A DNA stretch of 32,547 nt from Rhodanobacteraceae bacterium (GCA_025928585.1 JAICJG010000019.1:1-32547), one strand, 5' to 3'. Shown: positions 17,462 to 29,127, counted from the first letter of the stretch. Translations and numbers: made by a program. Notes: generated by a model not told the origin, from the sequence alone.

Positions 17462-17536
17462 TGGTGGGCCGTGAAGGGATCGAACCTTCGACCAATGGAT
17501 TAAAAGTCCACTGCTCTACCGCTGAGCTAACGGCCC
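17462..17536 (-). tRNA. tRNA-Lys (anticodon UUU), CCA encoded
   Basis: Reverse complement GGGCCGTTAGCTCAGCGGTAGAGCAGTGGACTTTTAATCCATTGGTCGAAGGTTCGATCCCTTCACGGCCCACCA folds as a cloverleaf: acceptor GGGCCGT/ACGGCCC, anticodon loop CTTTTAA, T-arm GAAGGTTCGATCCCTTC. Confidence 0.97.
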
Positions 17537-17724
17537 CGTTTCACTCAAACACCCCACCGCGCCAAGCGCGATTATCGCCCTCCCCGCTCACGGGAAAGGC
17601 AACCGCAGGCCGAGCGGGTAGTGAGGGCCACGCCACGACAACCTGTGACGAAGCCACGTCCCGCTCGCCCGCTCCGACATGCTCATGCCGGTCTGCGCAA
17701 GAGCCGGCCGCGCATTGTAACGGG

Positions 17725-18432
17725 TCACGCCGAGGCGACGTAGCGGGTGGGGTCGGCTATGCCTGCATCCGCGAACCCGCGGGCGCGCAGCACACACGCG
17801 TCGCAGCGTCCGCAGGCGCGGCCTTCGGAATCGGCGCGATAGCAGGAGACGGTCGCGGCGAAATCCACGCCGAGCCGCACGCCCTCGCGCACGATGTCGG
17901 CCTTGGACATGGCGAGCAGGGGCGCGTGCACGCGCAACGCGTTGCCTTCGACGCCAGCGCGGGTCGCGAGATTGGCGAGGCGCTCGAACGCCTTGACGAA
18001 TGCGGGGCGGCAATCCGGATAGCCGGAATAGTCGACGGCGTTCACGCCGCAAAAGAGGTCGCTCGCAGCGAGCGCTTCGGCCCAGCCGAGTGCGATCGCG
18101 AGCAGGATCGTATTGCGCGCCGGCACGTACGTCGCGGGAATCTCGCCTTCGCCGTGGGCGCCGGAATAGTCGGGGACCTGTGTGTCGGCGGTCAGCGCTG
18201 ATCCGCCGATGCTGCGCAGGTCGACCGTAACGGTCTTGTGTTCGGCCGCCCCGAGTATCGCCGCGACGCTCGCGGCGGCCCCGAGTTCCGAAGCATGCCG
18301 CTGGCCGTAGGCGACCGACAACGCGTGGCAGGTGAAGCCCGCTTCCCTGGCGAGCGCCAGCGTGACCGCCGAGTCCATGCCCCCGGAGACGAGCACGACC
18401 GCCTTGCGCGGTTCCGATCGATCCCCGCTCAT
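17725..18432 (-). CDS. queC: 7-cyano-7-deazaguanine synthase
   Basis: PP-loop [24 protein letters not shown]-like [29 protein letters not shown]; zinc cysteines SCYR...[10 protein letters not shown]. Confidence 0.95.
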   Translation of the reverse strand: MSGDRSEPRKAVVLVSGGMDSAVTLALAREAGFTCHALSVAYGQRHASELGAAASVAAILGAAEHKTVTVDLRSIGGSALTADTQVPDYSGAHGEGEIPATYVPARNTILLAIALGWAEALAASDLFCGVNAVDYSGYPDCRPAFVKAFERLANLATRAGVEGNALRVHAPLLAMSKADIVREGVRLGVDFAATVSCYRADSEGRACGRCDACVLRARGFADAGIADPTRYVASA

Positions 18433-18439
18433 CGCCGCG

Positions 18440-19204
18440 TCATTGCAACCCGGCCGGGATGTCCTGCAACTTGGCACGCGCGCGCTGGGCGGACTCGGAG
18501 CCGGGGTTGGCCTTGATCAGCGCCTGCAACGTCCCGCGTGCAGCCGCGTATTGCTTGAGCGCGATCTGGCAGTCGGCGATCCGCAGCTGCGCTTCGTCGG
18601 CTTTGGGACTGCTCGGGTATTTCCGCAGCACCGTCTGGAACGCGGCGAGCGCGGGCTTGTAGTTCTGGGTGACCTGATACGAACTACCCAGCCAGTAGTA
18701 TGCGTTGGAGACCAGCGGGCTTTGCGGGTACTTGTCGATGAACGCGCGGAACCCGCGGGCCGACTCGACGTAGTTGCCGTCGCGCAACGACTTGAAAGCG
18801 CCCTCGTAGGCGGCCTGTGCAGCCGCCTCATCGGCCGCCGACAGCGGCTGCGTCGGGGTAGCCCCCGGTGCAGGTGCGGCGCCTCCCTGCGGCGCGGCGG
18901 CCGGCGGTGCGCTTTCCGCCGTTGCGGGCTGCGCGTGCTCCAGCTTGCCGACCCGGGAATCGAGATCGACGTACTGCTCCTTGTTGGCCTGCTTGAGCTG
19001 CTGCAACTGGTGCTGCAACTCCTCGATCTGGCCCTGCATCTGCCGCATCTGCGCCTGCAGGCTCTGGATCTGGTTGACCAGGACCAGGCTGTTCGAAGGC
19101 TGCGGCGCCACAGCCTGCGCCCGCGCCTGCGGCGGACAAAACGCCGCAACGATCATGGCCGCCGAAGCGGCCATGACCATCGCAGGCTTGCGCAGTCCGC
19201 GCAT
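18440..19204 (-). CDS. cpoB: Cell division coordinator CpoB/YbgF (TolA-associated TPR protein)
   Basis: Signal peptide; N-terminal coiled coil [43 protein letters not shown]-terminal TPRs ([45 protein letters not shown]); next to pal. Start uncertain (GTG at 19222 also possible). Confidence 0.93.
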   Translation of the reverse strand: MRGLRKPAMVMAASAAMIVAAFCPPQARAQAVAPQPSNSLVLVNQIQSLQAQMRQMQGQIEELQHQLQQLKQANKEQYVDLDSRVGKLEHAQPATAESAPPAAAPQGGAAPAPGATPTQPLSAADEAAAQAAYEGAFKSLRDGNYVESARGFRAFIDKYPQSPLVSNAYYWLGSSYQVTQNYKPALAAFQTVLRKYPSSPKADEAQLRIADCQIALKQYAAARGTLQALIKANPGSESAQRARAKLQDIPAGLQ

Positions 19205-19227
19205 CCGTACTGCGCTCGTCACACCGC

Positions 19228-19737
19228 TTACTCGGTGGTGTAGACGATGTTGACGCGGCGGTTCTGGTGCCAGCAACCCTCGTTGTGCTCACGGCACACC
19301 GGGCGTTCCTCGCCGTAGCTCACGACCTTGATCTGGTCGGAAGACGCCCCGGCGGCTTCCAGCGCGCTGGCGACGGCGTTGCCGCGGCGCTCACCGAGAC
19401 CGAGGTTGTATTCGCGCGTGCCGCGCTCGTCGGTGTTGCCTTCCAGCGTCATCCGCGCCATCGGGCGGTCACGCAGGTATTTGGCGTGGCAGGCGATGAT
19501 CTGCTCGAATTCCGGCTTGATGTTGCTCTTGTCGAAATCGAAGTAGACCACGCGGGTGCGCAGGCATTCGTTGCTCTGCAGGTCAGCCGGGGTGAAGGCG
19601 CCTTCGGTGGTGGCCGGGGCGGTGGTGGTGGTCGGCTGCTCAGGCGGCGGCTGGGGCTTGACCTCCTGCTTCTTTGCGCAGGCCGCCGCGGCCAGGCAGA
19701 AAAGCGCAATCACGGAGACGCGAACGGTTGCGTTCAT
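19228..19737 (-). CDS. pal: Peptidoglycan-associated lipoprotein
   Basis: Lipobox LAAAAC; OmpA-like domain VYFDFDKSNIKPEFEQIIACHAKYL...LEGNTDERGTREYNLGLGERRGNAV. Confidence 0.95.
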   Translation of the reverse strand: MNATVRVSVIALFCLAAAACAKKQEVKPQPPPEQPTTTTAPATTEGAFTPADLQSNECLRTRVVYFDFDKSNIKPEFEQIIACHAKYLRDRPMARMTLEGNTDERGTREYNLGLGERRGNAVASALEAAGASSDQIKVVSYGEERPVCREHNEGCWHQNRRVNIVYTTE

Positions 19738-19824
19738 GGCGAATCCATCCTTTTTTCTTGATGAGTGGATTTTTGACTGACGATACAACGATTGTAGTGA
19801 AGCACCGTGACGATCAAGATGACG

Positions 19825-21156
19825 TCAAGGGTTCCGGTACGGACCCCAGGCGGGCGATCGCACGTCCCCATCGCCCAGCACCAGCCGCTGGCGAACGCGG
19901 CCATCGGCCGACACCGCGTAAAGAACGCCGCGGGGCCCTTCGGTGGCTGCGTAGAGGAGCATGCTGGCGTTGGGTGCCCAGCTGGGAGATTCGTCCAGAT
20001 TGCCCGGCGAAACGAACGTCTCCTGGCCGCCGAGGGAGCGGTCCATCACGGCAATACGATACACGTTTCCGTTGCCCTCTACCATCGCGAGCTTGTTGCC
20101 GTCATAGCCGATCGAGACGTCGCCGTTCCACTGCCCCTGGAAAGTGATGCGCTGGGGCGTGCCGCCGGCACTGGGAATCTGGTAGAGCTGCGGCTTGCCG
20201 GAACGGTCGGAGGTGAACACGATGTTCTGGCCGTCGGGCGTCCACGAGGGCTCGGTGTCGATCGCCAGGTTATGGGTGAGCCGGGTCAGTGCACCGGTGG
20301 CGAGGTCGAGTGTATAGATCTCCGGATTGCCCTGGAAGGACAGGCTCACGGCGAGCCGTTTGCCGTCCGGCGAGAAGCGCGGCGCGCCGTTGATCCCGGG
20401 TCGCGCGGACACGACCCGGCGCGCGCCGGTGGAGACGTTCTGGATGTAGATCGCCGAATCGCCGCTCTCGAACGAGACGTAGGCTAGCTCGTTGCCGTCC
20501 GGCGACCACGCGGGCGACAACAGCGCCTCGTGCGAGTGCACCACCGTCTGCGGGTTGTAGCCGTCGGAATCGGCGACCACCAGCGCGTATTGGGCATTCT
20601 TGCCGAGGCCCACCATGGTCACGTAGGCGATGCGGGTGTCGAACGCGCCGCGCACGCCGATGATCTTCTGGTAGATCTGGTCGGCGATCTGGTGCGCCAC
20701 CCGGCGCAGGTCGCTGCCCTGGCCGGTGATCGACAGCGCCAGCAGTTGCTGCTGCTTGTTGACGTCCCACAGCTCGAATTCGGCGTGCAGCACGCCGCCG
20801 TCATAGGACGTGCGGCCGACCACGATGTAGTCCTGCTTCAACTGCTGCCAGGTCGCGAACTTGATCTGCGAGCCGGTGGTGGGCGACTCGACAATTTCGC
20901 TGGTCGGCAAGGTGTGGAACTTGCCGCAGCGATCGAGATCCATGCTGACGATCTGGGCGATGTCGACGGGCGATGCCGGTCCGGAGCCCTGCTGCCCGAA
21001 CGGCACCACGGTGACCGGGATCGCCGAGGGCACGCCGTTGACGATCTGGACGGTGAGGGCCTGCGCGCCCGCCTGGACCGCGAACAGGGCGGCGCAGGCG
21101 GTCACGACGAGTGCAAGCAGGAATTTCCGGATTGGCATGGTTCGACGCTTCCTCAT
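19825..21156 (-). CDS. tolB: Tol-Pal system beta-propeller protein TolB
   Basis: Signal peptide; repeated propeller motifs (SPAWSPDGNELAYVSFESGDSAIYIQNVSTG; APRFSPDGKRLAVSLSFQGNPEIYTLDLATG); ATGA overlap with tolA (alternative start 21138). Confidence 0.96.
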   Translation of the reverse strand: MRKRRTMPIRKFLLALVVTACAALFAVQAGAQALTVQIVNGVPSAIPVTVVPFGQQGSGPASPVDIAQIVSMDLDRCGKFHTLPTSEIVESPTTGSQIKFATWQQLKQDYIVVGRTSYDGGVLHAEFELWDVNKQQQLLALSITGQGSDLRRVAHQIADQIYQKIIGVRGAFDTRIAYVTMVGLGKNAQYALVVADSDGYNPQTVVHSHEALLSPAWSPDGNELAYVSFESGDSAIYIQNVSTGARRVVSARPGINGAPRFSPDGKRLAVSLSFQGNPEIYTLDLATGALTRLTHNLAIDTEPSWTPDGQNIVFTSDRSGKPQLYQIPSAGGTPQRITFQGQWNGDVSIGYDGNKLAMVEGNGNVYRIAVMDRSLGGQETFVSPGNLDESPSWAPNASMLLYAATEGPRGVLYAVSADGRVRQRLVLGDGDVRSPAWGPYRNP

Positions 21157-22065
21157 TGTGACGAAGTCACCGTGAAATTGAAGATGATGTCGCGCTTGAA
21201 CTGCTTTTCAAACCCCTGGTAGGGCAGCGGCGAGGAACGCAGCACTGCCGCTTCCACCGAGTGCCGGCCCACGTCGTTGAACGGGCAACTCGGCAATACT
21301 TTGGCAGAGATAACCTGACCCCCCGGTATCTGGACGATCTCCACGGGGCACACGGCGCCCGGGGGAATGTTGTCCGGCCGCAGCCAGTTCTGGGTGATCG
21401 CGTTCTGCAGCGCCGCGACGTAGGCGGCGTTGTCCGTGCCCGCCTGCCCGGTCATGGCCTGCTTGCCAGTGGGCACATTCGCCGCGGGCTGGCTCTCCTT
21501 CGCCTTGCGCAGGTCGGCCAGTTGCTCCGCCTTCTGCTGCTCGAGATTGGCTTGGCGCTGAGCCTTGGCGCTCTCTGCTTTGACCTTGGCCAGTTCCTTG
21601 AGAATGCGCTCGCGTTCCTTCTCCTTGGTCAGCTCGGCCATCCGGCGCTGGTGTTCTTCTTCCTGGGCCTGCTTCTCCTTCGCGGCCTTTTGCTCGGCGA
21701 CCTGCGCGATCTTTTCCTGATCCTTCAACTTCGGCTGCGGCACCGGCGTCGGCAGTACCCTTACGGGCGCCGGCTGCGGGGGCTTGGGTTTGGGTTCCGG
21801 CTTCTGCTCGTGGGGGGGCGATGCCTTCTGTGCGTGCTTGGCCGCCCGGGGCGGCGGCGCGGCGGCCGGACCGACCAGCGTCGCCTCGATGATCGGCCCC
21901 TGCAATTGCACGACGTGCGTGCAGGTCACCGGGCGCAGCGCCTGGGGCAGCCGCAGGAAATCGGCCACCCGTTCCCAGTGGGTGCAGTTGAGCAGCGCCA
22001 GCGCGAGGAAGCCGACGATGCCGAGGTGCAGCAGCGCGGAATAGGCGACCGCGCGCGGCGTGGCG

Positions 22066-22079
<14 letters not shown>
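21153..22079 (-). CDS. tolA: Cell envelope protein TolA
   Basis: N-terminal TM, Pro/Lys-rich then long Ala/Lys/Glu helical region, C-terminal TonB-like domain. Confidence 0.92.
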
Positions 22080-22524
<445 letters not shown>

Positions 22525-22525
22525 G

Positions 22526-23242
22526 TCAGCGCGCCTGCGCTTCCGCGTGCCCGGGTGCCGCGGGCGCTTCGCTCTGCATCTGGCGATGCAGCACAGAGGA
22601 GAACTCCTCCTGGAAGGTGTCGTAACGCACCGTCAGGCGTTCCAGCCGCGTCGAATAGCGGTTGTACGCCCACACCGCGGGGATCGCCGCGAACAGGCCC
22701 ATCGCGGTCGCGACCAGCGCCTCGGAAATGCCCGGCGCCACGGTCGCGATTGTGGCCTGCTTGAGCGAGCCCAGTCCCTGGAACGCGACCATGATGCCCC
22801 ACACCGTACCGAACAGGCCGACGTAGGTGCTGATCGAGCCGACGTTGGCGAGGTACTCGAGGTTGCGCTCGAGTTTCTCCACTTCGCGGGTGCCCGCGAC
22901 CCGCATCGCGCGCTCGGAGCTTTCCAGCACTGCGCGCCGGTCCTCGCCCCCCCGCTGGCGCTGGCGCACGAATTCGCGGAAGCCGGATTCGAATACCGCG
23001 GCCAGGCCGCCGGCTTCGCCCGCGCGGTGGCTGACTTCGCGGAACAACGCCGCGAGGTCCACGCCCGACCAGAAGCGCTCCTCGAAGCCGTCGGCGTCGC
23101 GGCTCGCCGCATCCAGGATCGCCTTCTTGCGGAAGATGATCACCCACGACGAGAACGAAAAGATCACCAGGATCAACAGCACGATCTTCACCGGCCAGCT
23201 GGCGTGGAGGACCAGATCGAAAATGTTGATGGAGCCATTCAT
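22526..23242 (-). CDS. tolQ: Tol-Pal system protein TolQ (MotA/ExbB family)
   Basis: LEYLANVGSISTYVGLFGTVWGIMVAFQGLGSLKQATIATVAPGISEALVATAMGLFAAIPAVWAYN. Confidence 0.96.
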   Translation of the reverse strand: MNGSINIFDLVLHASWPVKIVLLILVIFSFSSWVIIFRKKAILDAASRDADGFEERFWSGVDLAALFREVSHRAGEAGGLAAVFESGFREFVRQRQRGGEDRRAVLESSERAMRVAGTREVEKLERNLEYLANVGSISTYVGLFGTVWGIMVAFQGLGSLKQATIATVAPGISEALVATAMGLFAAIPAVWAYNRYSTRLERLTVRYDTFQEEFSSVLHRQMQSEAPAAPGHAEAQAR

Positions 23243-23448
23243 GCGCTAAACCTTTTGCTCGTTTGCGAGGTGGATTGCATTGTCTTCGCGCCGGTGCCCG
23301 CGGCGGTGGCGCGCCCCTGCCGGGGTGGTCCGGCGGCAGGCCGGGGCCGTCATCACCCGCTCAGGGATCGACATGGGTTGCCGCGGTGTTCCGTGTGCGA
23401 TCGGGAAGCACCGGCGGCGACTGCCTGGAATGGTTGCGGCCGTGACCA

Positions 23449-23901
23449 TCAGGCCGGCCGGCCCTGCTGGATCGTGGCCGCAATCGCGGGCGGAATCCGG
23501 CGAGGCACGAAAGCATCCCCGTCGACGCAGGCGACCCGCACCTGCGCCCGCGCAAGCGTAACGCCGTCGGCGACCCGTTGCACGGCTTGCGCGATGTCGA
23601 TGCTGGCCGCGCGCAGGCGCACCACGCGCACGCTCGCATCCAGTTCGTCGTCGAGGCGGGCCGGCTTGTCATAGGCGATTTCGAGTCCACGCACCACGAA
23701 CACCACTCCGTGCGAGCGGCGGATGGCATCCTGGCCGAGTCCGATTGCGCGCATCCATTCGCTGCGCGCGCGTTCCAGAAACCGCAGGTAACCCGCGTGG
23801 TACACCACGCCACCTGCGTCGGTATCTTCCCAGTAAACCCGTATCCGCCAACTGAACGAAAAACCGGGGTCGACGAAACCGGGGTCAGAGTCACTTTTCA
23901 T
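23449..23901 (-). CDS. ybgC: Tol-Pal cluster acyl-CoA thioesterase YbgC
   Basis: FSWRIRVYWEDTDAGGVVYHAGYLRFLERARSEWMRAIG hot-dog thioesterase signature; adjacent to tolQ. First ATG is at 23901; the ORF-track start (23925) is TTG. Confidence 0.93.
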   Translation of the reverse strand: MKSDSDPGFVDPGFSFSWRIRVYWEDTDAGGVVYHAGYLRFLERARSEWMRAIGLGQDAIRRSHGVVFVVRGLEIAYDKPARLDDELDASVRVVRLRAASIDIAQAVQRVADGVTLARAQVRVACVDGDAFVPRRIPPAIAATIQQGRPA

Positions 23902-23971
23902 GACATTCCGATAATGCGCAAGCAAACGGAAAGTGACTCTGACCCCGTTTCGGAAAAGTCACTCCGACCCC
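23881..23971. repeat. REP/RAYT-like repeat cluster: 17-bp perfect inverted repeat plus a third degenerate copy
   Basis: Copy A GGGGTCAGAGTCACTTT (23881-23897); copy B, inverted, AAAGTGACTCTGACCCC (23930-23946); copy C AAAAGTCACTCCGACCCC (23954-23971), same orientation as B with two mismatches. Confidence 0.8.
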
Positions 23972-25023
23972 CTTTTGGCGGAGGACCCCGTGTCCTCGAA
24001 CAGGTTCAGCTCGGGCGAGGCGCTGCGGGGCGGCTTCAGACCGAAATGCCGCCAGGCCTTGGCGGTGGCGATCCGCCCGCGCGCGGTGCGCGCGATCAGT
24101 CCCTGCTGGATCAGGTACGGCTCCAGCACGTCCTCGATGGTGTCGCGGTCCTCGGCCAGCGCCGCGGCGAGCGACTCGACACCGACCGGGCCGCCCTCGA
24201 ACTGCTCCAGCACCAGCCGCAGCAGCCGCCGGTCGAGCTCGTCGTAGCCGCCGGCATCGACCTTCAGCATGTCGAGCGCCGCCGAGGCTGTCGTGCGCGT
24301 GATCTGCCCGCCCGCACGCACCTCGGCGTAATCGCGCACCCGCCGCAGCAGGCGGTTGGCGATGCGGGGCGTGCCGCGCGCGCGCCGCGCGATCTCGTCG
24401 GCGCCCTCCGCGTCGCAGGCGATGCCGAGGATCCGCGCCGCCCGCACGACGATCGCGGCCAGCTCGGGAACCGTGTAGAACTCCAGCCGGTGCACGATGC
24501 CGAAGCGGTCGCGCAAAGGACTGGTAAGCATGCCCGCGCGGGTGGTCGCGCCTACCAGCGTGAAACACGGCAGGTCCAGCTTGATCGAACGCGCGGCCGG
24601 GCCTTCGCCCAGCATGATGTCGATCTGGAAGTCCTCGAGCGCGGGGTAGAGCACTTCCTCGACCACCGGCGAAAGCCGATGGATCTCGTCGATGAACAGG
24701 ACGTCGCGCGGTTGCAGGTTGGTCAGCAGCGCCGCAAGATCGCCCGCGCGTTCCAGCACCGGTCCCGAGGTGCTGCGAAGGTTCACGCCCAGCTCGTTGG
24801 CGATCACGTGGGAAAGGGTGGTCTTGCCGAGCCCCGGAGGCCCGAACACCAGCACGTGGTCGAGCGCGTCACCCCGTTTGCGCGCGGCCTCGATCGACAG
24901 CGACAACTGCTCGCGAAGCGACGCCTGCCCCACGTACTCGGCGAGCGAACGCGGCCGGATGCTGGCGTCCAGCACTTCCTCGTCACGGGTTTCGGCGGCG
25001 TCCACGACGCGGGCTCCACTCAT
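23959..25023 (-). CDS. ruvB: Holliday junction branch migration helicase RuvB
   Basis: Walker [21 protein letters not shown], Walker [37 protein letters not shown]; start MSGARVV. Confidence 0.97.
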   Translation of the reverse strand: MSGARVVDAAETRDEEVLDASIRPRSLAEYVGQASLREQLSLSIEAARKRGDALDHVLVFGPPGLGKTTLSHVIANELGVNLRSTSGPVLERAGDLAALLTNLQPRDVLFIDEIHRLSPVVEEVLYPALEDFQIDIMLGEGPAARSIKLDLPCFTLVGATTRAGMLTSPLRDRFGIVHRLEFYTVPELAAIVVRAARILGIACDAEGADEIARRARGTPRIANRLLRRVRDYAEVRAGGQITRTTASAALDMLKVDAGGYDELDRRLLRLVLEQFEGGPVGVESLAAALAEDRDTIEDVLEPYLIQQGLIARTARGRIATAKAWRHFGLKPPRSASPELNLFEDTGSSAKRGSE

Positions 25024-25222
25024 CCGCTGATTATGCCGGAACCCGCCATCTGCGATGGTGCGACGGCGCAAAAAAGCAACCCATGCCGGCAATGCATGCC
25101 CACATCTTGCGCGAATGGCGGCAGGGATCGCCGCCACACGGGATTCCGCGACGCAAGCGGCGCGCCGGGGTATCCGCTCGTGGTGTGTGCGTCCTGTTCC
25201 CGCGCAGCCACCGAGGCACGGG

Positions 25223-27112
25223 CTAGATTTCGACCTGGGTGCCCAGTTCGACCAGGCGATTCCCGGGAATGTGGAAGAACGCGGTCGCGGGCAGAGCATT
25301 GCGCGAAAGGAACGCGAACAGCTTGTCGCGCCAAAGCGCCATGCCGGGCCGCCGAATCGAGACGACCGTCTCGCGTGAGAGGAAGAACGTGGTGTCCATC
25401 ATGTCGAAGGCGAGGCCCCGTGCGCCACATTTCTCGAGCACGCCGGGAACGTCGGGATCCTCTGCAAAGCCGAACCGGATGGTCAACCTGTAGAACCCGT
25501 GACCAAGATCGTGCAGCTCGATGCGTTCGGAGCGATCGGCCAGCGGTGTTTCCAGCGTTTCCACGCTCAGCAGCACGTTGCGCTCGTGCAGTACCTTGAA
25601 GTGCTTCAGGCTGTGCAAAAGTGCATGCGGCACCACGTGGGGGTTGGCGGTCATGAACACGGCCGTGCCCGACACGCGGGCCGGCGGGTACTGGGCGATG
25701 CTGGCAATGAACGGCGTCAATGCAAGCCCGCCGTGCTGCAACTGCCGCAATACCAGCTCGCGTCCACGCCGCCAGGTCGTCATGACCACGAAAACCAGCA
25801 GCCCCAGCACCAGCGGGAACCAGCCCCCGTGCTCGACCTTCAGCAGGTTGGCGCCGAAGAATGCCAGGTCGATCGCCAGGAACGCCACGCCGATCGCGAT
25901 GACCGCCGGCAGCTTCCAGTGCCACATGCGACCCGCGACGATCAGCATCAACAGCGTCGTGACCACCATCGTGCCGGTCACCGCGATGCCGTAGGCAGCG
26001 CCGAGGTTTTCCGACGAGCGGAAGCCGATCACCGCCGCGATCACCAGCACCAGCAACATGCCGTTGATCCACGGCACGAAAATCTGCCCGGCCACGCGGC
26101 TGGAGGTGTGCACTACGCGCATCCGCGGAGAGTAACCAAGCTGGACGGCTTCGCGGGTCATCGAAAATGCGCCGGTGATCACCGCCTGCGAGGCAATCAC
26201 CGTGGCCGCGGCGGCCAACACGATCATCGGGATCAGCAGTGCGTGCGGAACGAGCAGGTAGAAGGGATTTCCGGCCACGCCGGGCTGAGCGAGCAGCAAC
26301 GCACCCTGGCCGAAATAGTTCAACAGCAACGCGGGGAACACGAAGCCCAGCCATGCCATCCTGATCGGGCTCCTGCCGAAATGCCCCATGTCCGCATACA
26401 ACGCCTCGGTACCGGTCACCGCCAACACCACTCCGCCCAATGCCAGGAACGCGGCGACGCCGTGCGAATGGAAGAATCGCACCGCGTAATAAGGACTGAA
26501 GGCGGCCAGGATCTCCGGAGCGCGAATGATCATCCGGACGCCCAGCAGAGCGATCGCGATGAACCACACGCAGGTCACCGGCGCGAACAATCCACCCACG
26601 CGCGCGGTGCCGAACTTCTGCAGCAGGAACAGGCCGAGCAGGATCGCCACGCTGATCGCCACCACCCATCGTGCCAGCCCGGGCGCGGCCATCTTGATGC
26701 CTTCCACCGCCGACAAAACCGAAATCGCCGGCGTGATCACGCCGTCGCCGTAGAACAGCGCGGCGCCGAAGATCGCCACGACCGCGACCAGCCAACGCAG
26801 GCGCGGCATCCCGCGCACGCTGCGCTGAGCCAATGCCAGCAGCGCCATGATGCCGCCCTCACCCTTGTTGTCGGCGCGCATCACGAACATCACATATTTC
26901 AGCGTCACCACCAGCAAGAGCGACCAGAACACCAGCGACAGCACGCCCAGGACCGTCGCGCGATTCACCGCCAGGCCGTACTGGCTGCTGAAGACCTCCT
27001 GCACCACGTATAGCGGACTGGTGCCGATGTCGCCGAATACCACGCCGAGCGCACCGAACGCCAATGCGCGCGAGGAGGGCGAAACTTTCGAATCCGAAGC
27101 GATGGCGTGCAT
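25223..27112 (-). CDS. kup: Kup-family low-affinity potassium transporter (copy 1)
   Basis: [69 protein letters not shown]; second start possible at 27166. Confidence 0.95.
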   Translation of the reverse strand: MHAIASDSKVSPSSRALAFGALGVVFGDIGTSPLYVVQEVFSSQYGLAVNRATVLGVLSLVFWSLLLVVTLKYVMFVMRADNKGEGGIMALLALAQRSVRGMPRLRWLVAVVAIFGAALFYGDGVITPAISVLSAVEGIKMAAPGLARWVVAISVAILLGLFLLQKFGTARVGGLFAPVTCVWFIAIALLGVRMIIRAPEILAAFSPYYAVRFFHSHGVAAFLALGGVVLAVTGTEALYADMGHFGRSPIRMAWLGFVFPALLLNYFGQGALLLAQPGVAGNPFYLLVPHALLIPMIVLAAAATVIASQAVITGAFSMTREAVQLGYSPRMRVVHTSSRVAGQIFVPWINGMLLVLVIAAVIGFRSSENLGAAYGIAVTGTMVVTTLLMLIVAGRMWHWKLPAVIAIGVAFLAIDLAFFGANLLKVEHGGWFPLVLGLLVFVVMTTWRRGRELVLRQLQHGGLALTPFIASIAQYPPARVSGTAVFMTANPHVVPHALLHSLKHFKVLHERNVLLSVETLETPLADRSERIELHDLGHGFYRLTIRFGFAEDPDVPGVLEKCGARGLAFDMMDTTFFLSRETVVSIRRPGMALWRDKLFAFLSRNALPATAFFHIPGNRLVELGTQVEI

Positions 27113-27222
27113 ACCCGCACCCGGATGCAGCAAACGAGGGCGCGAAGTGTAATGCCGCCGCGTCATTCCGGAAGGACGGACCGCAGCCCGGCAGATCGAC
27201 GTTCAGGATGGGTCGAGACGGC

Positions 27223-29127
27223 CTAGATTTCCACCTGCGCGCCCAGCTCGATCAGACGATTGCCGGGAATGCTGAAGAACGCGGTCGCCGGCAGCGCGTT
27301 GCGTGCGAGGAAGGTGAACAGCTTGTCGCGCCAGAGCGCCATCCCGGCGCGATCGGCGGCGACGATCGTTTCGCGCGAAAGGAAGAAGGTCGTGTCCATC
27401 AGCTTGAATTCGAGTCCGTGCTTGCTGCATTCGTGCAGCGCACGCGGCACGTTGGGATCGTCGGCGAAGCCGAAGCGTAGGGTCAGCCGGAAGAAATCGT
27501 GCCCCAGGTCGGCGAGTTCGATCCGCTCCTCCGGGTCCGCGTACGGCGTCTCCAGGGTGTCGACGGTCACGATGACATTACGCCTGTGCAGGACCTTGTT
27601 GTGCTTCAGGTTGTGCAGCAGCGCGTGCGGCACCGCGTCGGCATCGCTGACCAGGAAAATCGCCGTGCCTTCGACACGGGTCGGGGGGTGCTCGGCGAGA
27701 TTGGCGATGAAGGGCCCGAGCGCGAGACCGCCATGTTTCAACTGCCGCAGTACCAGTTCACGTCCGCGCCGCCAGGTGGTCAGCACCGTGAACACCGCGA
27801 GGCCGAGCACCAGCGGGAACCAGCCGCCGTCCTCCACCTTGAGGGTGTTGGCCCCGAAGAACGCGAGGTCGATCGTGAGGAAGAACAGGCCGAGTCCCAC
27901 GATCAGCGCCGGGTGCCACTTCCACATCCGCCAGGCGACGATCAGGAACAACGTGGTATCGATCGCCATGGTTCCGGTCACCGCGATCCCGTAGGCGCCG
28001 GCCAGCGCCTTGGACGATCCGAAGCCGATCACCACCAGCACCACGAGGATCATCAGCAGCCGGTTGATCCACGGCAGATAGATCTGACCGACTTCCTCGT
28101 TGGAGGTGTGCACGACCGGCATGCGCGGAAGGAATCCGAGCTGGATCGCCTGGCGCATGATCGAGAACGATCCGGCGATCACGGCCTGCGAAGCGATCAC
28201 CGCGGCGGCGGTCGCCAGTGCGATCATCGGGTACAGGCCCCACTGCGGCACCGCGAGGTAGAACGGATTGCTGGCCGCGGCGGGATAGTGCACCAGCAAC
28301 GCCCCCTGCCCGAAGTAATTCAGCATCAATCCGGGCATCACGAACCCGTACCAGCCGATCTTGATTGGCTTGCGCCCGAAGTGGCCCATGTCGGCGTACA
28401 GCGCCTCGGCACCCGTCACGCACAGCACCACCGCGCCCAGCACCAGGAATCCGCCGGCACCGTGGTGGACGAAGAAATTGAACCCGTACCAAGGATTGAT
28501 CGCGCGCAGCACCAGCGGGTGCTGCGCGATGTTGTAGACGCCGATCAGGCCGAGCGCCACGAACCAGACACACATCACCGGCCCGAACACCTTGCCCACC
28601 CCGCCGGTGCCGCGCTTCTGGATCAGGAACAGCGCAACCAATACCACCACGGCGATCCAGACCACCCAGTGCGCGAGCGCCGGCGCCGCGACCCCCAGTC
28701 CTTCGACCGCGGACAATACCGTGATCGACGGCGTGATCACGCCGTCGCCGAAGAACAATGCCGCGCCGAGCACCGCCGCCAGCATCACCAACCTCCGGGT
28801 CCGCGGGTACTGGCGGGTGGCGCGCTGGGCGAGCGCCATCATCGCCATGATGCCGCCTTCGCCCTTGTTGTCGGCGCGCATGATGAAGGTGAGGTATTTC
28901 AGGGCCACCACGATCAGCAACGACCACAGCACCAGCGACAGGATGCCCAGCACGTTGAAGGTCGTGACCGGCATGCCGTGCTGGTCGCTGAAGGCCTCGC
29001 TGAACGTATAGAGCGGGCTGGTTCCGATGTCGCCGAACACCACGCCGATGGCGCCGATCACCAACGCCCGCGTGCCCTTGCCGAGCGAATCGTTGCCGCC
29101 GGCTTCCACAGGACTCGTGTCCATCAT
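27223..29127 (-). CDS. kup: Kup-family low-affinity potassium transporter (copy 2)
   Basis: [73 protein letters not shown] overlap with ruvA stop. Confidence 0.95.
   Translation of the reverse strand: MMDTSPVEAGGNDSLGKGTRALVIGAIGVVFGDIGTSPLYTFSEAFSDQHGMPVTTFNVLGILSLVLWSLLIVVALKYLTFIMRADNKGEGGIMAMMALAQRATRQYPRTRRLVMLAAVLGAALFFGDGVITPSITVLSAVEGLGVAAPALAHWVVWIAVVVLVALFLIQKRGTGGVGKVFGPVMCVWFVALGLIGVYNIAQHPLVLRAINPWYGFNFFVHHGAGGFLVLGAVVLCVTGAEALYADMGHFGRKPIKIGWYGFVMPGLMLNYFGQGALLVHYPAAASNPFYLAVPQWGLYPMIALATAAAVIASQAVIAGSFSIMRQAIQLGFLPRMPVVHTSNEEVGQIYLPWINRLLMILVVLVVIGFGSSKALAGAYGIAVTGTMAIDTTLFLIVAWRMWKWHPALIVGLGLFFLTIDLAFFGANTLKVEDGGWFPLVLGLAVFTVLTTWRRGRELVLRQLKHGGLALGPFIANLAEHPPTRVEGTAIFLVSDADAVPHALLHNLKHNKVLHRRNVIVTVDTLETPYADPEERIELADLGHDFFRLTLRFGFADDPNVPRALHECSKHGLEFKLMDTTFFLSRETIVAADRAGMALWRDKLFTFLARNALPATAFFSIPGNRLIELGAQVEI

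Noticed and set aside
23578-25599. 673-aa plus-strand ORF across ybgC/ruvB
   Set aside because: Overlaps two clear genes on the opposite strand and has no recognisable domain; GC-bias artefact.
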